A DNA stretch of 47,859 nucleotides. It comes from Fidelibacterota bacterium (lineage in GTDB: Bacteria > Fidelibacterota > UBA8477 > JABMPR01). The notes below the pieces were generated by a model that had not been told where the DNA came from, did not search any database, and saw only the letters and a program-made list of their open reading frames with translations. Of the stretch, positions 9,004 through 17,828 are shown in pieces. The stretch's first letter is position 1. The number at the start of each line of letters is the position of its first letter. The DNA lies in assembly GCA_013203185.1 (NCBI GenBank), contig JABMOS010000090.1, positions 1 to 47,859 on the forward strand, written 5' to 3'. The translations under genes and the position numbers were made by a program.

Positions 9004-9713
9004 GCAATGAGCTAATATTTTTTATACAGACAATAATCGGTCTTGCCATGGTCCTCATTGCATTTCGCATGGGAAAAAACTGGCTCTATGCGCTTATCGC
9101 TGTCAACTATGTGCTGGCTAATATATTTGTAACAAAAACCATAACACTTTTTGGATTTGAAGCCACTGGCGGTAATGTTCTTTATGGTGCCATATTTCTC
9201 AGTACGGATATACTATCTGAATATTATGGTAAAGCTGCAGCACGAAAGGGTGTCTTTATTGGATTAGGGGCCACATTATTTTATTTAGTGATGTCTCAAT
9301 TTATGATTCTATATACGGCCAGCCCAAATGATTGGGGCGCTTCTGCTGGTATGGATACTATATTCGGATTCGCTCCTGGTATCGTTTTGGCAAGCGTGAT
9401 AGCTTACCTCGTGTCTCAGCTACATGATGTATGGGCTTTTCATTTTTGGAAAGCCAAATTTGAGGGCAAAATGCTTTGGGTGAGGAATAATTTTTCCACA
9501 GCATCCAGCCAGCTAATTGATTCTATTACTTTTGCTATTCTTGCGTTCGCTGTTTTCCCAAGATTATTCCTAGATCCAGACAGTGTGCTACCCATGTCAG
9601 TAGTCTGGGAGATCGTCCTCACAACCTATATTCTTAAGCTCCTTATCGCATTTATTGATACCCCATTTATTTATTTCAGTCAGAGATTTGGACCGAAACA
9701 AGAATTGAAATAG
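9000..9713 (+). CDS. yhhQ: Queuosine precursor transporter (YhhQ/VUT family)
   Basis: A 237-residue integral membrane protein with about six hydrophobic segments. It shows the pattern of the DUF165/YhhQ family, whose E. coli member imports queuosine precursors (preQ0, preQ1): early VLANIFVTKTITLFG, then ILSEYYGKAAARKGV, and the late conserved RNNFSTASSQLIDS segment. The start is taken as the ATG at 9000 because it overlaps the thioesterase stop (ATGA) like its neighbours; a GTG 15 bases upstream is possible. It is the last protein gene before the serine tRNAs. Linkage with tRNA genes fits a tRNA-modification role but may be chance. Confidence 0.85.
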   Translation: MSNELIFFIQTIIGLAMVLIAFRMGKNWLYALIAVNYVLANIFVTKTITLFGFEATGGNVLYGAIFLSTDILSEYYGKAAARKGVFIGLGATLFYLVMSQFMILYTASPNDWGASAGMDTIFGFAPGIVLASVIAYLVSQLHDVWAFHFWKAKFEGKMLWVRNNFSTASSQLIDSITFAILAFAVFPRLFLDPDSVLPMSVVWEIVLTTYILKLLIAFIDTPFIYFSQRFGPKQELK

Positions 9714-9731
9714 GGGAGTCTCACTTTTCAT

Positions 9732-9759
9732 TTGTCCTCAGATAGGGTGGGTTTATATT
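9732..9759 (+). promoter_or_regulatory. Probable promoter of tRNA-Ser(GCU)
   Basis: TTGTCC (9732-9737), a 16-base spacer and TATATT (9754-9759) are followed by a GC-rich GCGCGC discriminator, as often seen at stable-RNA promoters under stringent control. The tRNA begins 18 bases after the -10 box. Confidence 0.5.
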
Positions 9760-9777
9760 TGCGCGCTTTTTCAATCC

Positions 9778-9864
9778 GGAGACGTGGCCGAGTGGTTTAA
9801 GGCGGCGGCTTGCTAAGCCGTTGTACGTTTAGGCGTACCGTAGGTTCGAATCCTACCGTCTCCG
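9778..9864 (+). tRNA. tRNA-Ser (anticodon GCU)
   Basis: A class II tRNA of 87 bases. The acceptor GGAGACG pairs with CGTCTCC. The anticodon loop CTTGCTAAG places GCT at the anticodon. A long variable arm (TGTACG...CGTACC region) and a T arm with GGTTCGAATCC are present. The discriminator is G and no CCA is encoded, so the CCA tail must be added. A 14-base copy of its 3' end lies 130 bases downstream (9980-9993). Confidence 0.93.
9850..9863 (+). repeat. tRNA-Ser 3'-end repeat, copy 1 (inside the tRNA)
   Basis: The 14 bases ATCCTACCGTCTCC form the end of the T arm and the acceptor strand of tRNA-Ser(GCU). An identical copy occurs at 9980-9993. Duplicated tRNA 3' ends usually mark insertion at, or decay of, a tRNA-targeted element. 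Confidence 0.75.
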
Positions 9865-9929
9865 CATTTTTGACATTGGATCTTATATTCGAACAGTAAG
9901 AATTTGTTTGATAAAAAGGGTTCGAAACG

Positions 9930-9951
9930 GAGCGTAGCAAAGTAAAGCGAG
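9930..9951 (+). repeat. GC-rich short repeat, copy A
   Basis: GAGCGTAGC followed by an A-rich gap and AAAGCGAG. A closely related copy is at 10164-10184 on the far side of tRNA-Ser(UGA). Origin unknown. Confidence 0.45.
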
Positions 9952-9979
9952 GGAGTGCCATGGGGACGACTCTCACCTT

Positions 9980-9993
9980 ATCCTACCGTCTCC
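9980..9993 (+). repeat. tRNA-Ser 3'-end repeat, copy 2
   Basis: An exact 14-base copy of the end of tRNA-Ser(GCU), ATCCTACCGTCTCC. The bases before it (GGGGACGACTCTCACCTT) no longer fold as a tRNA. It could be an old attachment-site duplicate or a remnant of a second tRNA. Confidence 0.7.
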
Positions 9994-10040
9994 ACGTTAT
10001 TCACCTCGGATTGAGTGTGATATTGAGATACAGCTACACG

Positions 10041-10123
10041 GGAGGTGTAGGCTAATTGGTAAGTCAGCTGTCTTGAAAACAGCCGTCCGTGAGGACTTGG
10101 GAGTTCGAGTCTCTCCACCTCCG
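10041..10123 (+). tRNA. tRNA-Ser (anticodon UGA)
   Basis: A class II tRNA of 83 bases. GGAGGTG pairs with CACCTCC. The anticodon stem GCTGT/ACAGC closes the loop CTTGAAA, so the anticodon is TGA, reading UCN serine codons. A variable arm GTCC-GTGA-GGAC and the T loop TTCGAGT are present; the discriminator is G with no encoded CCA. The D arm (GGC...GTC) is short, with three pairs. It is not tRNA-Sec, which would need a UCA anticodon and an extended acceptor stem. Confidence 0.92.
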
Positions 10124-10163
10124 CTAGGCTTCATTCGAATTAAATGAGAATGAAGACTACCCC

Positions 10164-10184
10164 GAGCGTAGCTAAAAGCGAAGC
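10164..10184 (+). repeat. GC-rich short repeat, copy B
   Basis: GAGCGTAGCTAAAAGCGAAGC shares the core GAGCGTAGC...AAAGCGA with copy A at 9930-9951. It is flanked by CCCC and CCGGG, which could close a small stem. Confidence 0.45.
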
Positions 10185-10253
10185 CGGGAATAATTTATCC
10201 AAATCAATATTTTCGAATTACGCCCGAGCGGGCTAGCAACCTAAGAGCAGGTT

Positions 10254-10358
10254 ATGTATTATGTTTATATTTTGCGTTCCCAAAAATATCCGGAGAGACA
10301 CTATACTGGATTTACGACGGATATGAAGAAAAGAATACTAAAACATAATAGGGTATGA
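10254..10358 (+). pseudogene. 5' fragment of a GIY-YIG nuclease gene (UPF0213/YhbQ-like)
   Basis: A 34-codon frame from ATG to TGA matches the N-terminus of small single-domain GIY-YIG proteins: MYYVYILRS, then HYTGFTTDMKKRILKHN. These correspond to the GIY and YIG strands, the catalytic Arg helix and the KHN turn. Intact family members run to about 80-100 residues and need a later catalytic Glu. Here the frame stops right after KHN and I find no continuation before the permease gene, so it is a remnant. It lies about 130 bases after tRNA-Ser(UGA). Similar genes are often found beside tRNA genes in FCB bacteria. Confidence 0.7.
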
Positions 10359-10360
10359 TC

Positions 10361-10380
10361 CCCAAATTATTGGGTGTTTT
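10361..10380 (+). terminator. Weak hairpin with T run after the GIY-YIG fragment
   Basis: CCCAA and TTGGG form a 5-bp stem with loop ATTA, followed by TGTTTTT. The stem is short, so termination is uncertain. Confidence 0.3.
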
Positions 10381-10412
10381 TGGATATCTGACTGAGATCT
10401 AACAATGTAAAT

Positions 10413-12200
10413 CTAAAGCGGCCAAATAATGGGTATCAGAATGACACCTATGACCCCCAGTATTATATGCAGAGGAATACCGGCTCTCATAAAATCCAGA
10501 TAGCGATACCCCCCAGGGGAAAATACCATAGTATTGGTCTGATACCCATTTGGGGTCATAAAGGACAATGAAGCAGCAAACATAATAGTCATGATAAAGG
10601 GCATTGGGTCCAATCCAAGAACTGCTGCAGATTTTATGGCAAGCGGCGTCATGATGATGGCTGTTGCTGTATGAGATAGAAAAGAAGTCATAAGCATGGT
10701 AATGAAAAATAGAATCCCAATCAGGCCAACATCTCCAAATTCTGAGCTGGCAAAAGTAATTACCCCACCAATTCTCTCAGAAAGATGAATGGTATCCATG
10801 GCATCACCCAGGGGGATAAGTGCAGCGATTAAAAATATAACGGTCCAGTTAATTGATTTATATGCTTCCTGGGCAGGGACGATACCAGTTGCCATAACAA
10901 GAATGGCTCCCAGGAGAGATGCTTCCATTATTGACATGAGATTAAGAGCTGCCACAGCCACGACGATGGGGATAATGGCAACGGCCAACCACCAATATTT
11001 AATTTTGTGAAGTGTTGTATCCAGTTCTTCTAGAATGATAAAATTAGGATCTGTATTTAAAGCTGCCATTCTCGTACGTGATCCAAAAATAAGAAGCGTA
11101 TCAAAATGCTTCAATTTGACATGAGCAACTTTGTCTCTCATGAGTTCACGATACCGTCGCAAAGCCAATACAAACAATCCATACCGACGACGGAAGTCAA
11201 CTTCCATCAGGGATGAGCCCGCCAAGCTTGAATTGGGTGATATCATGGCCTCCATGAGAATATTTTCATTGTCAGCCAATTCATTATCATTCATCTTGAT
11301 ATCTGTGAGCAGCAGAACTTTTTGCTCAGCTCGAAACAGTTGAAGTTTATCTACTGAACATTGAACAAGGAGAATATCATCTTCTTTTAGAATAATATTT
11401 CGGATGTTTGTGGTGATATGATTCCCACGTCGGATGATCTCTAGCACTGTCAGCTCATAAGTTTGCCCAAGATTTAAATCTATGAATTTCCGTCCATTTA
11501 AGGGCGAATCCTTTGGTATCTTCACTTCAGTGAGATAGGTGCCCAGATGGTATTTTTTAGTTAAACCAGAAACCGGCACTCGTGAAGGTAAAATCCACTT
11601 CTGAGCAACCAGGATATAAGCAAGCGTAGCTATAACCAGTATGATGCCCAATTTACTTAGTTCAAACACACCAATATGAAATCCGGCTTCCAGGGCAATA
11701 TCATTAACAATCAGATTGGTTGAGGTCCCAATAACGGTGCAGGTTCCACCAACAATAGCCGCAAAAGACAGGGGCATCATAATCTTTGAAGCACTTATTT
11801 TTAAACGATGCGATAAATCAGTGGCCACTGGAATGAGGATGGCCACCGTAGCAGTATTGTTTATAAAGGCTGAGAATATGCTTACTGAAAGCAGAAATAA
11901 TGTACTTACCAGCCAATTCCGGCCATGCCCATTATTCTCCAGCCAAATAGTGAATACACGAATAAACCCTGTTTTTGTGAATGCATGGCTCAAAATGAAC
12001 ATAGCACCTATGGTAATGACTGCTTTATTTGAGAATCCATTGATAGCCTGATGATTATCTATGAGACCTGAGAGCAATAGCGCAGCCAACACCAAAAGAG
12101 ATGTAACCTCAATTGGGAACCATTCGCGGATAAACGCGATGATGGAAACAATAAGTATTGTTGTGAAGATAATAGTCTGTGTATCTGGCATCGGTTGCAT
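10413..12200 (-). CDS. SLC13/DASS-type permease with two RCK_C domains
   Basis: A 595-residue membrane protein of the CitMHS/SLC13 group (ion transporter superfamily). N-terminal transmembrane helices (about 5-195) carry the FINNTATVAILIPVA re-entrant motif. Two cytoplasmic TrkA-C (RCK_C) domains follow (about 205-290 and 305-385: LNGRKFIDLNL, LAGSSLMEVDFRRRYG). A second membrane half repeats the motif as SFLSHTATAIIMTPLAI. Members import dicarboxylates, sulfate or other anions with sodium, and the RCK_C domains are probably regulatory. The start is the first ATG; a second ATG nine bases downstream is possible. It stands alone, divergent from uvrB. The substrate is not determinable. Confidence 0.88.
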   Translation of the reverse strand: MQPMPDTQTIIFTTILIVSIIAFIREWFPIEVTSLLVLAALLLSGLIDNHQAINGFSNKAVITIGAMFILSHAFTKTGFIRVFTIWLENNGHGRNWLVSTLFLLSVSIFSAFINNTATVAILIPVATDLSHRLKISASKIMMPLSFAAIVGGTCTVIGTSTNLIVNDIALEAGFHIGVFELSKLGIILVIATLAYILVAQKWILPSRVPVSGLTKKYHLGTYLTEVKIPKDSPLNGRKFIDLNLGQTYELTVLEIIRRGNHITTNIRNIILKEDDILLVQCSVDKLQLFRAEQKVLLLTDIKMNDNELADNENILMEAMISPNSSLAGSSLMEVDFRRRYGLFVLALRRYRELMRDKVAHVKLKHFDTLLIFGSRTRMAALNTDPNFIILEELDTTLHKIKYWWLAVAIIPIVVAVAALNLMSIMEASLLGAILVMATGIVPAQEAYKSINWTVIFLIAALIPLGDAMDTIHLSERIGGVITFASSEFGDVGLIGILFFITMLMTSFLSHTATAIIMTPLAIKSAAVLGLDPMPFIMTIMFAASLSFMTPNGYQTNTMVFSPGGYRYLDFMRAGIPLHIILGVIGVILIPIIWPL

Positions 12201-12311
12201 TTTAGGTCATCGCGAGGCGAATGCAAATGGAAGGTTTTATTAATAAGAAAATAATATTACTAGTGCTCTTGTGGGTTGATTCTCTGTCATATATGTATAT
12301 TTTACGTCATT

Positions 12312-14303
12312 ATGGCAGAATTTAAACTAGTTACTGAATATTCACCCAGCGGCGATCAACCTGAAGCAATCGAGGAACTTGTAGGCGGAATTAAATCTGG
12401 AGCACCCTTCCAAACTTTGCTGGGTGTAACAGGGAGTGGCAAGACCTATACAGTGGCCAATGTGATTCAGGCCGTCCAGAAACCAACCCTTATTGTTTCT
12501 CATAACAAAACCCTGGCAGCTCAATTGTATGGCGAGTTCAAATCCTTTTTTCCTGAGAATGCGGTGGAATATTTCATCTCATATTATGACTACTACCAAC
12601 CAGAAGCTTACTTACCTGTAACTGATACCTTCATCGAGAAAGATATGTCGATGAACGAGGAAATAGACAAGCTACGACTAAAGGCAACCAGTGCTCTGCT
12701 TTCGCGTAAAGATGTGATTGTCGTGGCCTCAGTATCTTGTATTTATGGTTTGGGTGATCCACAGGAATACAAAAAGTCTCTGGTCATTATTAATAAGGGT
12801 CAGAGCTACAATCAACGAGATCTCATGCGTAAATTGGTTGATATCTACTATGAGCGTAATGATATGAACTTTATGCGAGGTAAATTTAGAGTTAGGGGAG
12901 ACGTCCTCGAGATATTTCCCGCCTACAATGAGAATGCCATACGAATAGAGTTTTGGGGCAATCAGGTCACAGATATTATGACTATTGATCCTCTAACCGG
13001 TGAAGTTGTTACAGAGGATGATGTCTGTGTTGTCTATCCAGCAAGGCATTTTGTTACCTCTGATGAACATATTGCTAAAGCTTTACACCACATTGAAGAG
13101 GAACTTAAGGAGCAAGTCCAGGAGTTTCGCATCAATAACCAACTTCTTGAAGCTCAGCGTATCGAACAACGCACTAAATTCGATATGGAAATGCTGAGAG
13201 AAGTGGGACACTGTTCAGGTATTGAGAATTATAGCCGTCACCTCACGGGACGAAAACCGGGTGAAAGACCTTTCACCTTAATAGACTTTTTTCCTGAAGA
13301 TTTTCTTTTGATAATTGATGAGTCCCATGTGACGCTCCCTCAATTCCGGGGCATGTATAATGGTGATTATTCACGAAAACGCAATCTGGTTGACTATGGC
13401 TTTCGACTGCCATCGGCCCTGGATAATAGACCTCTGAAAATTAACGAATTTGAAGATTCTATGAATCAGGTCATTTTCACAACGGCCACCCCGTCAGACT
13501 ATGAGTTAGAAAAATCTGATGGTGTGGTTATTGAACAGGTGATTCGTCCCACTGGGTTGCTGGACCCAGTCATCGATTTGCGATCCAGTGACGGTCAAAT
13601 TGATGATCTCATGGAAGAGATTAATAAACGTATTGAAAAAAAAGAACGTGTTTTGGTTGTCACCCTTACCAAGCGAATGTCTGAGGATTTGACTGACTAT
13701 CTTACCAACTACCATTTGCGGGTTAGATATCTCCATTCAGAAATTGACAGCATCAAGCGAATTTCAATTCTGAGAGATTTACGTCTTGGTGAATTTGATG
13801 TTCTTGTGGGTATCAATCTTTTGAGAGAGGGTCTGGATCTACCTGAAGTATCTCTGGTGGCAATTATTGATGCCGATAAGGAGGGTTTTCTACGTAGCAA
13901 AACCTCTCTTATGCAGATAGCAGGCCGTGCAGCCCGACATGCCAATGGGAAAGTCATTCTTTATGCAGACAGAGTTACTGCAAGTATGCAGTACTTGATT
14001 GATACAACCCAGCAGCGCCGTGAAAGACAAATTGCCTACAACAAGGAACATGGTATTGTCCCCATTACCATTTACAAGACCAAGGAAGAAATTATGGGGA
14101 TAACCGGTGTTGCAGACGCCATGCATAGTAAAGAGGAAGCAATTAAAGAAAGCCTGAAAAAATACGACACTGATTATGTCACAGGTGAGCTTCTTGATAC
14201 CATGCGCCAGGATATGCTAAGAGCAGCGGAAGGTCTGGATTTTGAAAAAGCGGCTATGATCAGGGATGAAATCAAAAGAGTGGAAAATGAGATGAAACGA
14301 TAA
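12312..14303 (+). CDS. uvrB: Excinuclease ABC subunit B
   Basis: A 663-residue UvrB, the damage-verifying helicase-like subunit of nucleotide excision repair that loads UvrC. Seen: Walker A GVTGSGKT (38-45), the beta-hairpin region with [12 protein letters not shown], the DESH-type Walker B ([13 protein letters not shown]), helicase motif VI region QIAGRAARH, and the C-terminal UVR motif (from about 632) for UvrC contact. The ATG at 12312 gives [17 protein letters not shown], the usual N-terminus; the frame is open 12 codons further upstream, but those residues do not look like UvrB. It heads a run of six close genes ending with nadE. Confidence 0.97.
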   Translation: MAEFKLVTEYSPSGDQPEAIEELVGGIKSGAPFQTLLGVTGSGKTYTVANVIQAVQKPTLIVSHNKTLAAQLYGEFKSFFPENAVEYFISYYDYYQPEAYLPVTDTFIEKDMSMNEEIDKLRLKATSALLSRKDVIVVASVSCIYGLGDPQEYKKSLVIINKGQSYNQRDLMRKLVDIYYERNDMNFMRGKFRVRGDVLEIFPAYNENAIRIEFWGNQVTDIMTIDPLTGEVVTEDDVCVVYPARHFVTSDEHIAKALHHIEEELKEQVQEFRINNQLLEAQRIEQRTKFDMEMLREVGHCSGIENYSRHLTGRKPGERPFTLIDFFPEDFLLIIDESHVTLPQFRGMYNGDYSRKRNLVDYGFRLPSALDNRPLKINEFEDSMNQVIFTTATPSDYELEKSDGVVIEQVIRPTGLLDPVIDLRSSDGQIDDLMEEINKRIEKKERVLVVTLTKRMSEDLTDYLTNYHLRVRYLHSEIDSIKRISILRDLRLGEFDVLVGINLLREGLDLPEVSLVAIIDADKEGFLRSKTSLMQIAGRAARHANGKVILYADRVTASMQYLIDTTQQRRERQIAYNKEHGIVPITIYKTKEEIMGITGVADAMHSKEEAIKESLKKYDTDYVTGELLDTMRQDMLRAAEGLDFEKAAMIRDEIKRVENEMKR

Positions 14304-14307
14304 TAGT

Positions 14308-15540
14308 ATGAGCAGTTCTATGTATTTTGAAAACAATCGTACTGACACATTACAGCGGAAATTTGGAATCCTTGGTCAATCTGCAGGGGTGCAATCCATG
14401 TTGGAAACCATTGAGCAAGTGGCACCAACTGATATTTCTGTCCTCATTGCAGGTGAAAGTGGTTCTGGTAAGGAACTGGTCGCCTCTGCACTCCACAAGC
14501 ATTCCAGAAGAGCACATAAGCCCTTTGTCATTGTAAACTGTGGGGCCATCCCTGCAGGCATTATAGAAAGTGAGCTTTTTGGCCATAAAAAGGGTGCTTT
14601 CACAGGGGCACAGAGTGACAGAAAGGGCTATTTCCAGGCTGCTGATGGTGGCACCATCTTTCTGGATGAGATTGGAGAAACGCCCCTTGAAACTCAAGTA
14701 AAACTGTTACGTGTCCTCGAACAGGGTGAATTTTTGCCAGTGGGCTCATCATCTTCAATGAGAGTTGATGTGCGTATCGTGGCGGCCTCAAACCGTAATC
14801 TTGAGAAAGAGGTAGACTCTGGATCATTTCGGAAAGATTTATTCTACAGACTGAAAGCCATAACCATTACGGTACCCTCATTGAGAGACAGACGTGATGA
14901 TATTCCACTTCTTGCAAACAAATTTGCAGCAGACTGCGCCATTCGAAATCAGATATTGTTCAAAGGTTTCTCAGATGGCGCGTTGAAGGTGATGAGTCAA
15001 CATCGCTGGCCTGGAAACATTCGTGAGCTGAAGAACTTTATTGAAAGTATGGTGATTCTAGAAAAAGGTGGTGTGATCAAGACCGAGGTTATTTACCGGT
15101 ATTTGAACGCTGAATCCAGCCCCACTGAACTCAATCCATTACTTCCGGTTAAACTGGACCGAAGTGTTGATCAGGCTGAAAGAGAGCTAATTCTTCAACA
15201 GCTGTTTATGCTCCGGCGAGAAATCGCAGAGATGAAGGGGCTCATTGAGCAGGGCTTGGTTGCCAGACCAAGTGGGGATAGCAGCGGGGAAGAATATCAT
15301 AATGCTCTCGAGGTTCTGCCAGATGATCCTAGCAATGAAATTCATAGTGATGAGACCCCTTCAATTCTTAATCCACAGATGTTGGGAACTCTCACAGCAG
15401 CCCAAGTTGAGAAAGAGCTCATCACTCGTAGTCTGCAACGCTTCAACTTCAACAAAAGAAAAACTGCACAAGCATTGCAAATGGCCGAGCGAACACTCTA
15501 CAGAAAGATAAAAGAGTATGAAATTGTTAAAGAAAATTAG
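14308..15540 (+). CDS. Sigma-54-dependent transcriptional activator lacking a sensory domain
   Basis: A 410-residue bacterial enhancer-binding protein. The AAA+ domain begins almost at the N-terminus: Walker A GESGSGKE (49-56), the sigma-54-contacting GAFTGA loop, Walker B GGTIFLDE, the sensor region VRIVAASNR and the arginine-finger area. A variable, probably helical linker (about 290-355) leads to a Fis-type helix-turn-helix (about 365-405, KRKTAQALQMAERTLYRKI). There is no receiver, GAF or PAS domain before the AAA+ module, so activity may be controlled by expression or a partner, as with PspF-like proteins. It lies between uvrB and lptE, whose start overlaps its end by 23 bases. Confidence 0.93.
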   Translation: MSSSMYFENNRTDTLQRKFGILGQSAGVQSMLETIEQVAPTDISVLIAGESGSGKELVASALHKHSRRAHKPFVIVNCGAIPAGIIESELFGHKKGAFTGAQSDRKGYFQAADGGTIFLDEIGETPLETQVKLLRVLEQGEFLPVGSSSSMRVDVRIVAASNRNLEKEVDSGSFRKDLFYRLKAITITVPSLRDRRDDIPLLANKFAADCAIRNQILFKGFSDGALKVMSQHRWPGNIRELKNFIESMVILEKGGVIKTEVIYRYLNAESSPTELNPLLPVKLDRSVDQAERELILQQLFMLRREIAEMKGLIEQGLVARPSGDSSGEEYHNALEVLPDDPSNEIHSDETPSILNPQMLGTLTAAQVEKELITRSLQRFNFNKRKTAQALQMAERTLYRKIKEYEIVKEN

Positions 15541-16039
15541 CCCACTCCTTTTTACAGTCTTAGCTATGGCTGGTTGTGGCATTTATTCATTCAAGGGGAG
15601 CATTCCAGACCATCTTCATGATGTTGAATTAATCACCTTCAAGAATTTGACTACTGAATTTGCTGTAGAAACAGATATTGAAGAGGCTCTCAACGAAAGA
15701 ATGCTTAAAGAACGTTTGCTTTCTCTTTCTGCCAAAGCAGAGCCCGATTCTCATATTGAAGGAAAAATTAGCAGTATAACAGATAAACCTAATAGCTTTG
15801 ATGAGAACGAAAATATTTTAGAATATCGTCTTGAATTCCGCGGAGAAGTGATCTGGTACGACCACATTCGCGAAGCAGAGATATTTAAAAAGAATTTTAT
15901 GGTATTTGGGACGTATTTTAGCGAAGACGAGAATGCCACCAGAAGCGAGGCAGAAAAATTAGTACGCGAAGATGCGTATGATGAAACGATTGAAAAACTA
16001 ATTGATTTTATTATAGAATCTATGACGGAAGAATGGTAG
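15518..16039 (+). CDS. lptE: LptE-like LPS-assembly lipoprotein
   Basis: A 173-residue predicted lipoprotein with lipobox LAMAGC (Cys20). The next residues [21 protein letters not shown] match the opening of LptE in Bacteroidetes-like genomes (GxYSF...P). An alternating strand pattern and a C-terminal helix with [11 protein letters not shown] follow. LptE plugs the LptD barrel and delivers LPS to the cell surface. It starts inside the activator gene and ends six bases into the asnS frame, so it is operon-embedded. The call rests on the characteristic N-terminus and size; LptD is not in the window. Confidence 0.75.
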   Translation: MKLLKKISPLLFTVLAMAGCGIYSFKGSIPDHLHDVELITFKNLTTEFAVETDIEEALNERMLKERLLSLSAKAEPDSHIEGKISSITDKPNSFDENENILEYRLEFRGEVIWYDHIREAEIFKKNFMVFGTYFSEDENATRSEAEKLVREDAYDETIEKLIDFIIESMTEEW

Positions 16040-17355
16040 GGATGGACAAACAAGGCAAGGTTATGAAAGAATATTTTATACAAAACGCAAAAGATTTCGT
16101 AGGGGAAACTGTTACCTTAAAAGGGTGGGCATATAGCGTCCGTAAAGGTGGTAAAATCTGGTTCCTTCTCCTTAGAGATGGTACAGGTATCATGCAGTGC
16201 GTGGTGACTAAATTTGACGCTGATGAGGCTTCTTTTGATATTAAAACCCTGATTACTCAGGAATCTTCAGTCATAGTTACTGGTGAGGTAAAAGAAGAAC
16301 CACGCTCGCCGGGTGGTTTTGAGATGCTGGTAAAATCCATGGAATTGGTGTCAATTGCAGATGAGTATCCTATCTCAAAAAAAGAGCATGGAACTGATTA
16401 TTTAATGGATAATCGCCATCTGTGGCTACGTTCTAAGAGGCAACACGCAATCATTCGTATCCGCCATACTATTGTCAAAGCCATCCGTGATTACTTTGAC
16501 GATCGTGATTTCACTTTGGTGGATACACCCATATTCCAGAAAGCTGCTACTGAGGGTACTGCGACTCTATTCGAGACGGAATATTTCGGAGAGAAAGCAT
16601 ATTTAACCCAGAGCGGACAGCTCTATGGCGAAGCCGGTGCTGCTGCCTTTGGAAAGATCTACTGTTTTGGTCCAACTTTCAGAGCGGAAAAGTCTAAAAC
16701 ACGTCGTCATTTGACTGAATTCTGGATGGTAGAGCCTGAGATGGCTTATTATGATTTGGATATGAACATGGATGTGGCAGAAGATTTTGTTTTTTATATC
16801 GTTTCCCAGGTTCTGGAGCATCGACGTGAAGAATTGGAAACGTTGGAGCGAGATATTTCCAAATTGGAAGCGATTCAAAAACCGTTCCCTCGCATATCAT
16901 ATACTGATGCGGTTAAGATTCTTAACGACAATGGCGTTGAGTTTGAATGGGGTGATGACTTTGGTGGTGGTGATGAAACCATTATTTCCAGTCAGTTTGA
17001 AAGTCCCGTCATGGTACACCGATATCCCTCAGCTATAAAAGCATTTTACATGAAACGGGATCCTGAAAATGATAAACAAGCCATGGCTTTAGATATGTTG
17101 GCTCCTGAGGGCTATGGTGAAATCATTGGTGGATCACAGCGTGAAGATGATATAGAAGCATTGATTGAGCGTATAGAAGCAGATGGTGCCACAGAAGAAG
17201 ACTATAGCTGGTACCTGGATCTTCGTCGTTACGGCTCTTTCCCTCATTCAGGATTTGGATTAGGTGTTGAGAGGGTTGTTTCCTGGTTATGTGGATTACA
17301 ACATATTCGGGAAACCATACCATTTCCAAGGACCATTACTCGACTCAATCCATGA
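16033..17355 (+). CDS. asnS: Asparaginyl-tRNA synthetase
   Basis: A 440-residue class IIb aminoacyl-tRNA synthetase charging tRNA-Asn. It has an N-terminal OB-fold anticodon-binding domain (about 20-115) and a catalytic domain with motif 2 region [21 protein letters not shown], which is AsnRS-type, and motif 3 [15 protein letters not shown]. The C-terminus [17 protein letters not shown] is typical of AsnRS. Three candidate ATGs (16033, 16042, 16063) lie close together; 16033 overlaps the lptE stop and is retained, but 16063 (MKEYFIQ) also gives a normal N-terminus. The next gene overlaps its stop (ATGA). Confidence 0.94.
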   Translation: MVGMDKQGKVMKEYFIQNAKDFVGETVTLKGWAYSVRKGGKIWFLLLRDGTGIMQCVVTKFDADEASFDIKTLITQESSVIVTGEVKEEPRSPGGFEMLVKSMELVSIADEYPISKKEHGTDYLMDNRHLWLRSKRQHAIIRIRHTIVKAIRDYFDDRDFTLVDTPIFQKAATEGTATLFETEYFGEKAYLTQSGQLYGEAGAAAFGKIYCFGPTFRAEKSKTRRHLTEFWMVEPEMAYYDLDMNMDVAEDFVFYIVSQVLEHRREELETLERDISKLEAIQKPFPRISYTDAVKILNDNGVEFEWGDDFGGGDETIISSQFESPVMVHRYPSAIKAFYMKRDPENDKQAMALDMLAPEGYGEIIGGSQREDDIEALIERIEADGATEEDYSWYLDLRRYGSFPHSGFGLGVERVVSWLCGLQHIRETIPFPRTITRLNP

Positions 17356-17828
17356 CCACTTCCAAATCTGCTAAACGAATAGCTATCATTGGTGCAAGGG
17401 ACGCAAGTCCTGATGGCATCCAGTTCGCATATGATACAGGCAAACTTCTGGGTTCACAGGGAGCTATTGTCTATACAGGCGGTGGTGCTGGAATAATGGA
17501 AGCTGCCAGTCGAGGAGCAAAAGAGGGTGGTGGTATTGTAGTTGGTATTCTTAAAGATGCGGATGGTAAGGATGCTAACGAGTATATTGATGTTCCCGTG
17601 ATGACCGGTATGGGGGATCTTCGCAATGGGATCATTATCCGATCTGTGCACGCAGCCATAGCAGTCGAGGGGGCCTTTGGCACCCTATCTGAAATTGCTT
17701 ACACTCTTGGATATGATAAACCTTTACTAGGCTATAATAGTTGGGACATCAAAGAGGTAGAGAAAGTTGAAAATCCAGTAGATGCTGTAAACAGAATATT
17801 CGAGCTGATTGGGGATACAGATTCATGA
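17352..17828 (+). CDS. LOG-like Rossmann protein, TIGR00725 family
   Basis: A 158-residue single-domain protein related to the lysine-decarboxylase-like (LOG) and DprA/Smf Rossmann folds. Seen: [13 protein letters not shown] at the N-terminus, the nucleotide-binding [18 protein letters not shown], and [20 protein letters not shown] in the position of the PGGxGTxxE motif of LOG phosphoribohydrolases. The first glycines of that motif differ (EGAFGT). The family is often annotated as a putative nucleotide-binding or nucleotide-hydrolysing protein of unknown substrate. It overlaps both asnS and nadE by four bases (ATGA). A link to NAD or nucleotide metabolism is suggested only by this position. 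Confidence 0.8.
   Translation: MTTSKSAKRIAIIGARDASPDGIQFAYDTGKLLGSQGAIVYTGGGAGIMEAASRGAKEGGGIVVGILKDADGKDANEYIDVPVMTGMGDLRNGIIIRSVHAAIAVEGAFGTLSEIAYTLGYDKPLLGYNSWDIKEVEKVENPVDAVNRIFELIGDTDS

Larger units (their letters stand above)
9865..10412. other. Disturbed intergenic stretch around the serine tRNAs
   Basis: About 550 bases without an intact protein gene. It holds a second copy of the tRNA-Ser(GCU) 3' end (9980-9993), tRNA-Ser(UGA) (10041-10123), two related GC-rich motifs (9930-9951 and 10164-10184), a short palindrome GCCCGAGCGGGC near 10222, the 5' fragment of a GIY-YIG gene (10254-10358) and a weak hairpin with a T run (10361-10380). I see no integrase and no other coding signal. The contents look like decayed remains of tRNA-associated mobile sequence. 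Confidence 0.6.

Noticed and set aside
10041-10123. tRNA-Ser(UGA) as a possible tRNA-Sec that would serve the selenoprotein
   Set aside because: The anticodon loop CTTGAAA gives UGA (serine), not UCA, and the acceptor stem is the normal 7 bp. The Sec tRNA must be sought elsewhere in the genome.
9778-10412. Prophage or integrative element inserted at tRNA-Ser
   Set aside because: No integrase, no long direct repeats and only about 550 bases; at most the decayed remains of a small element.
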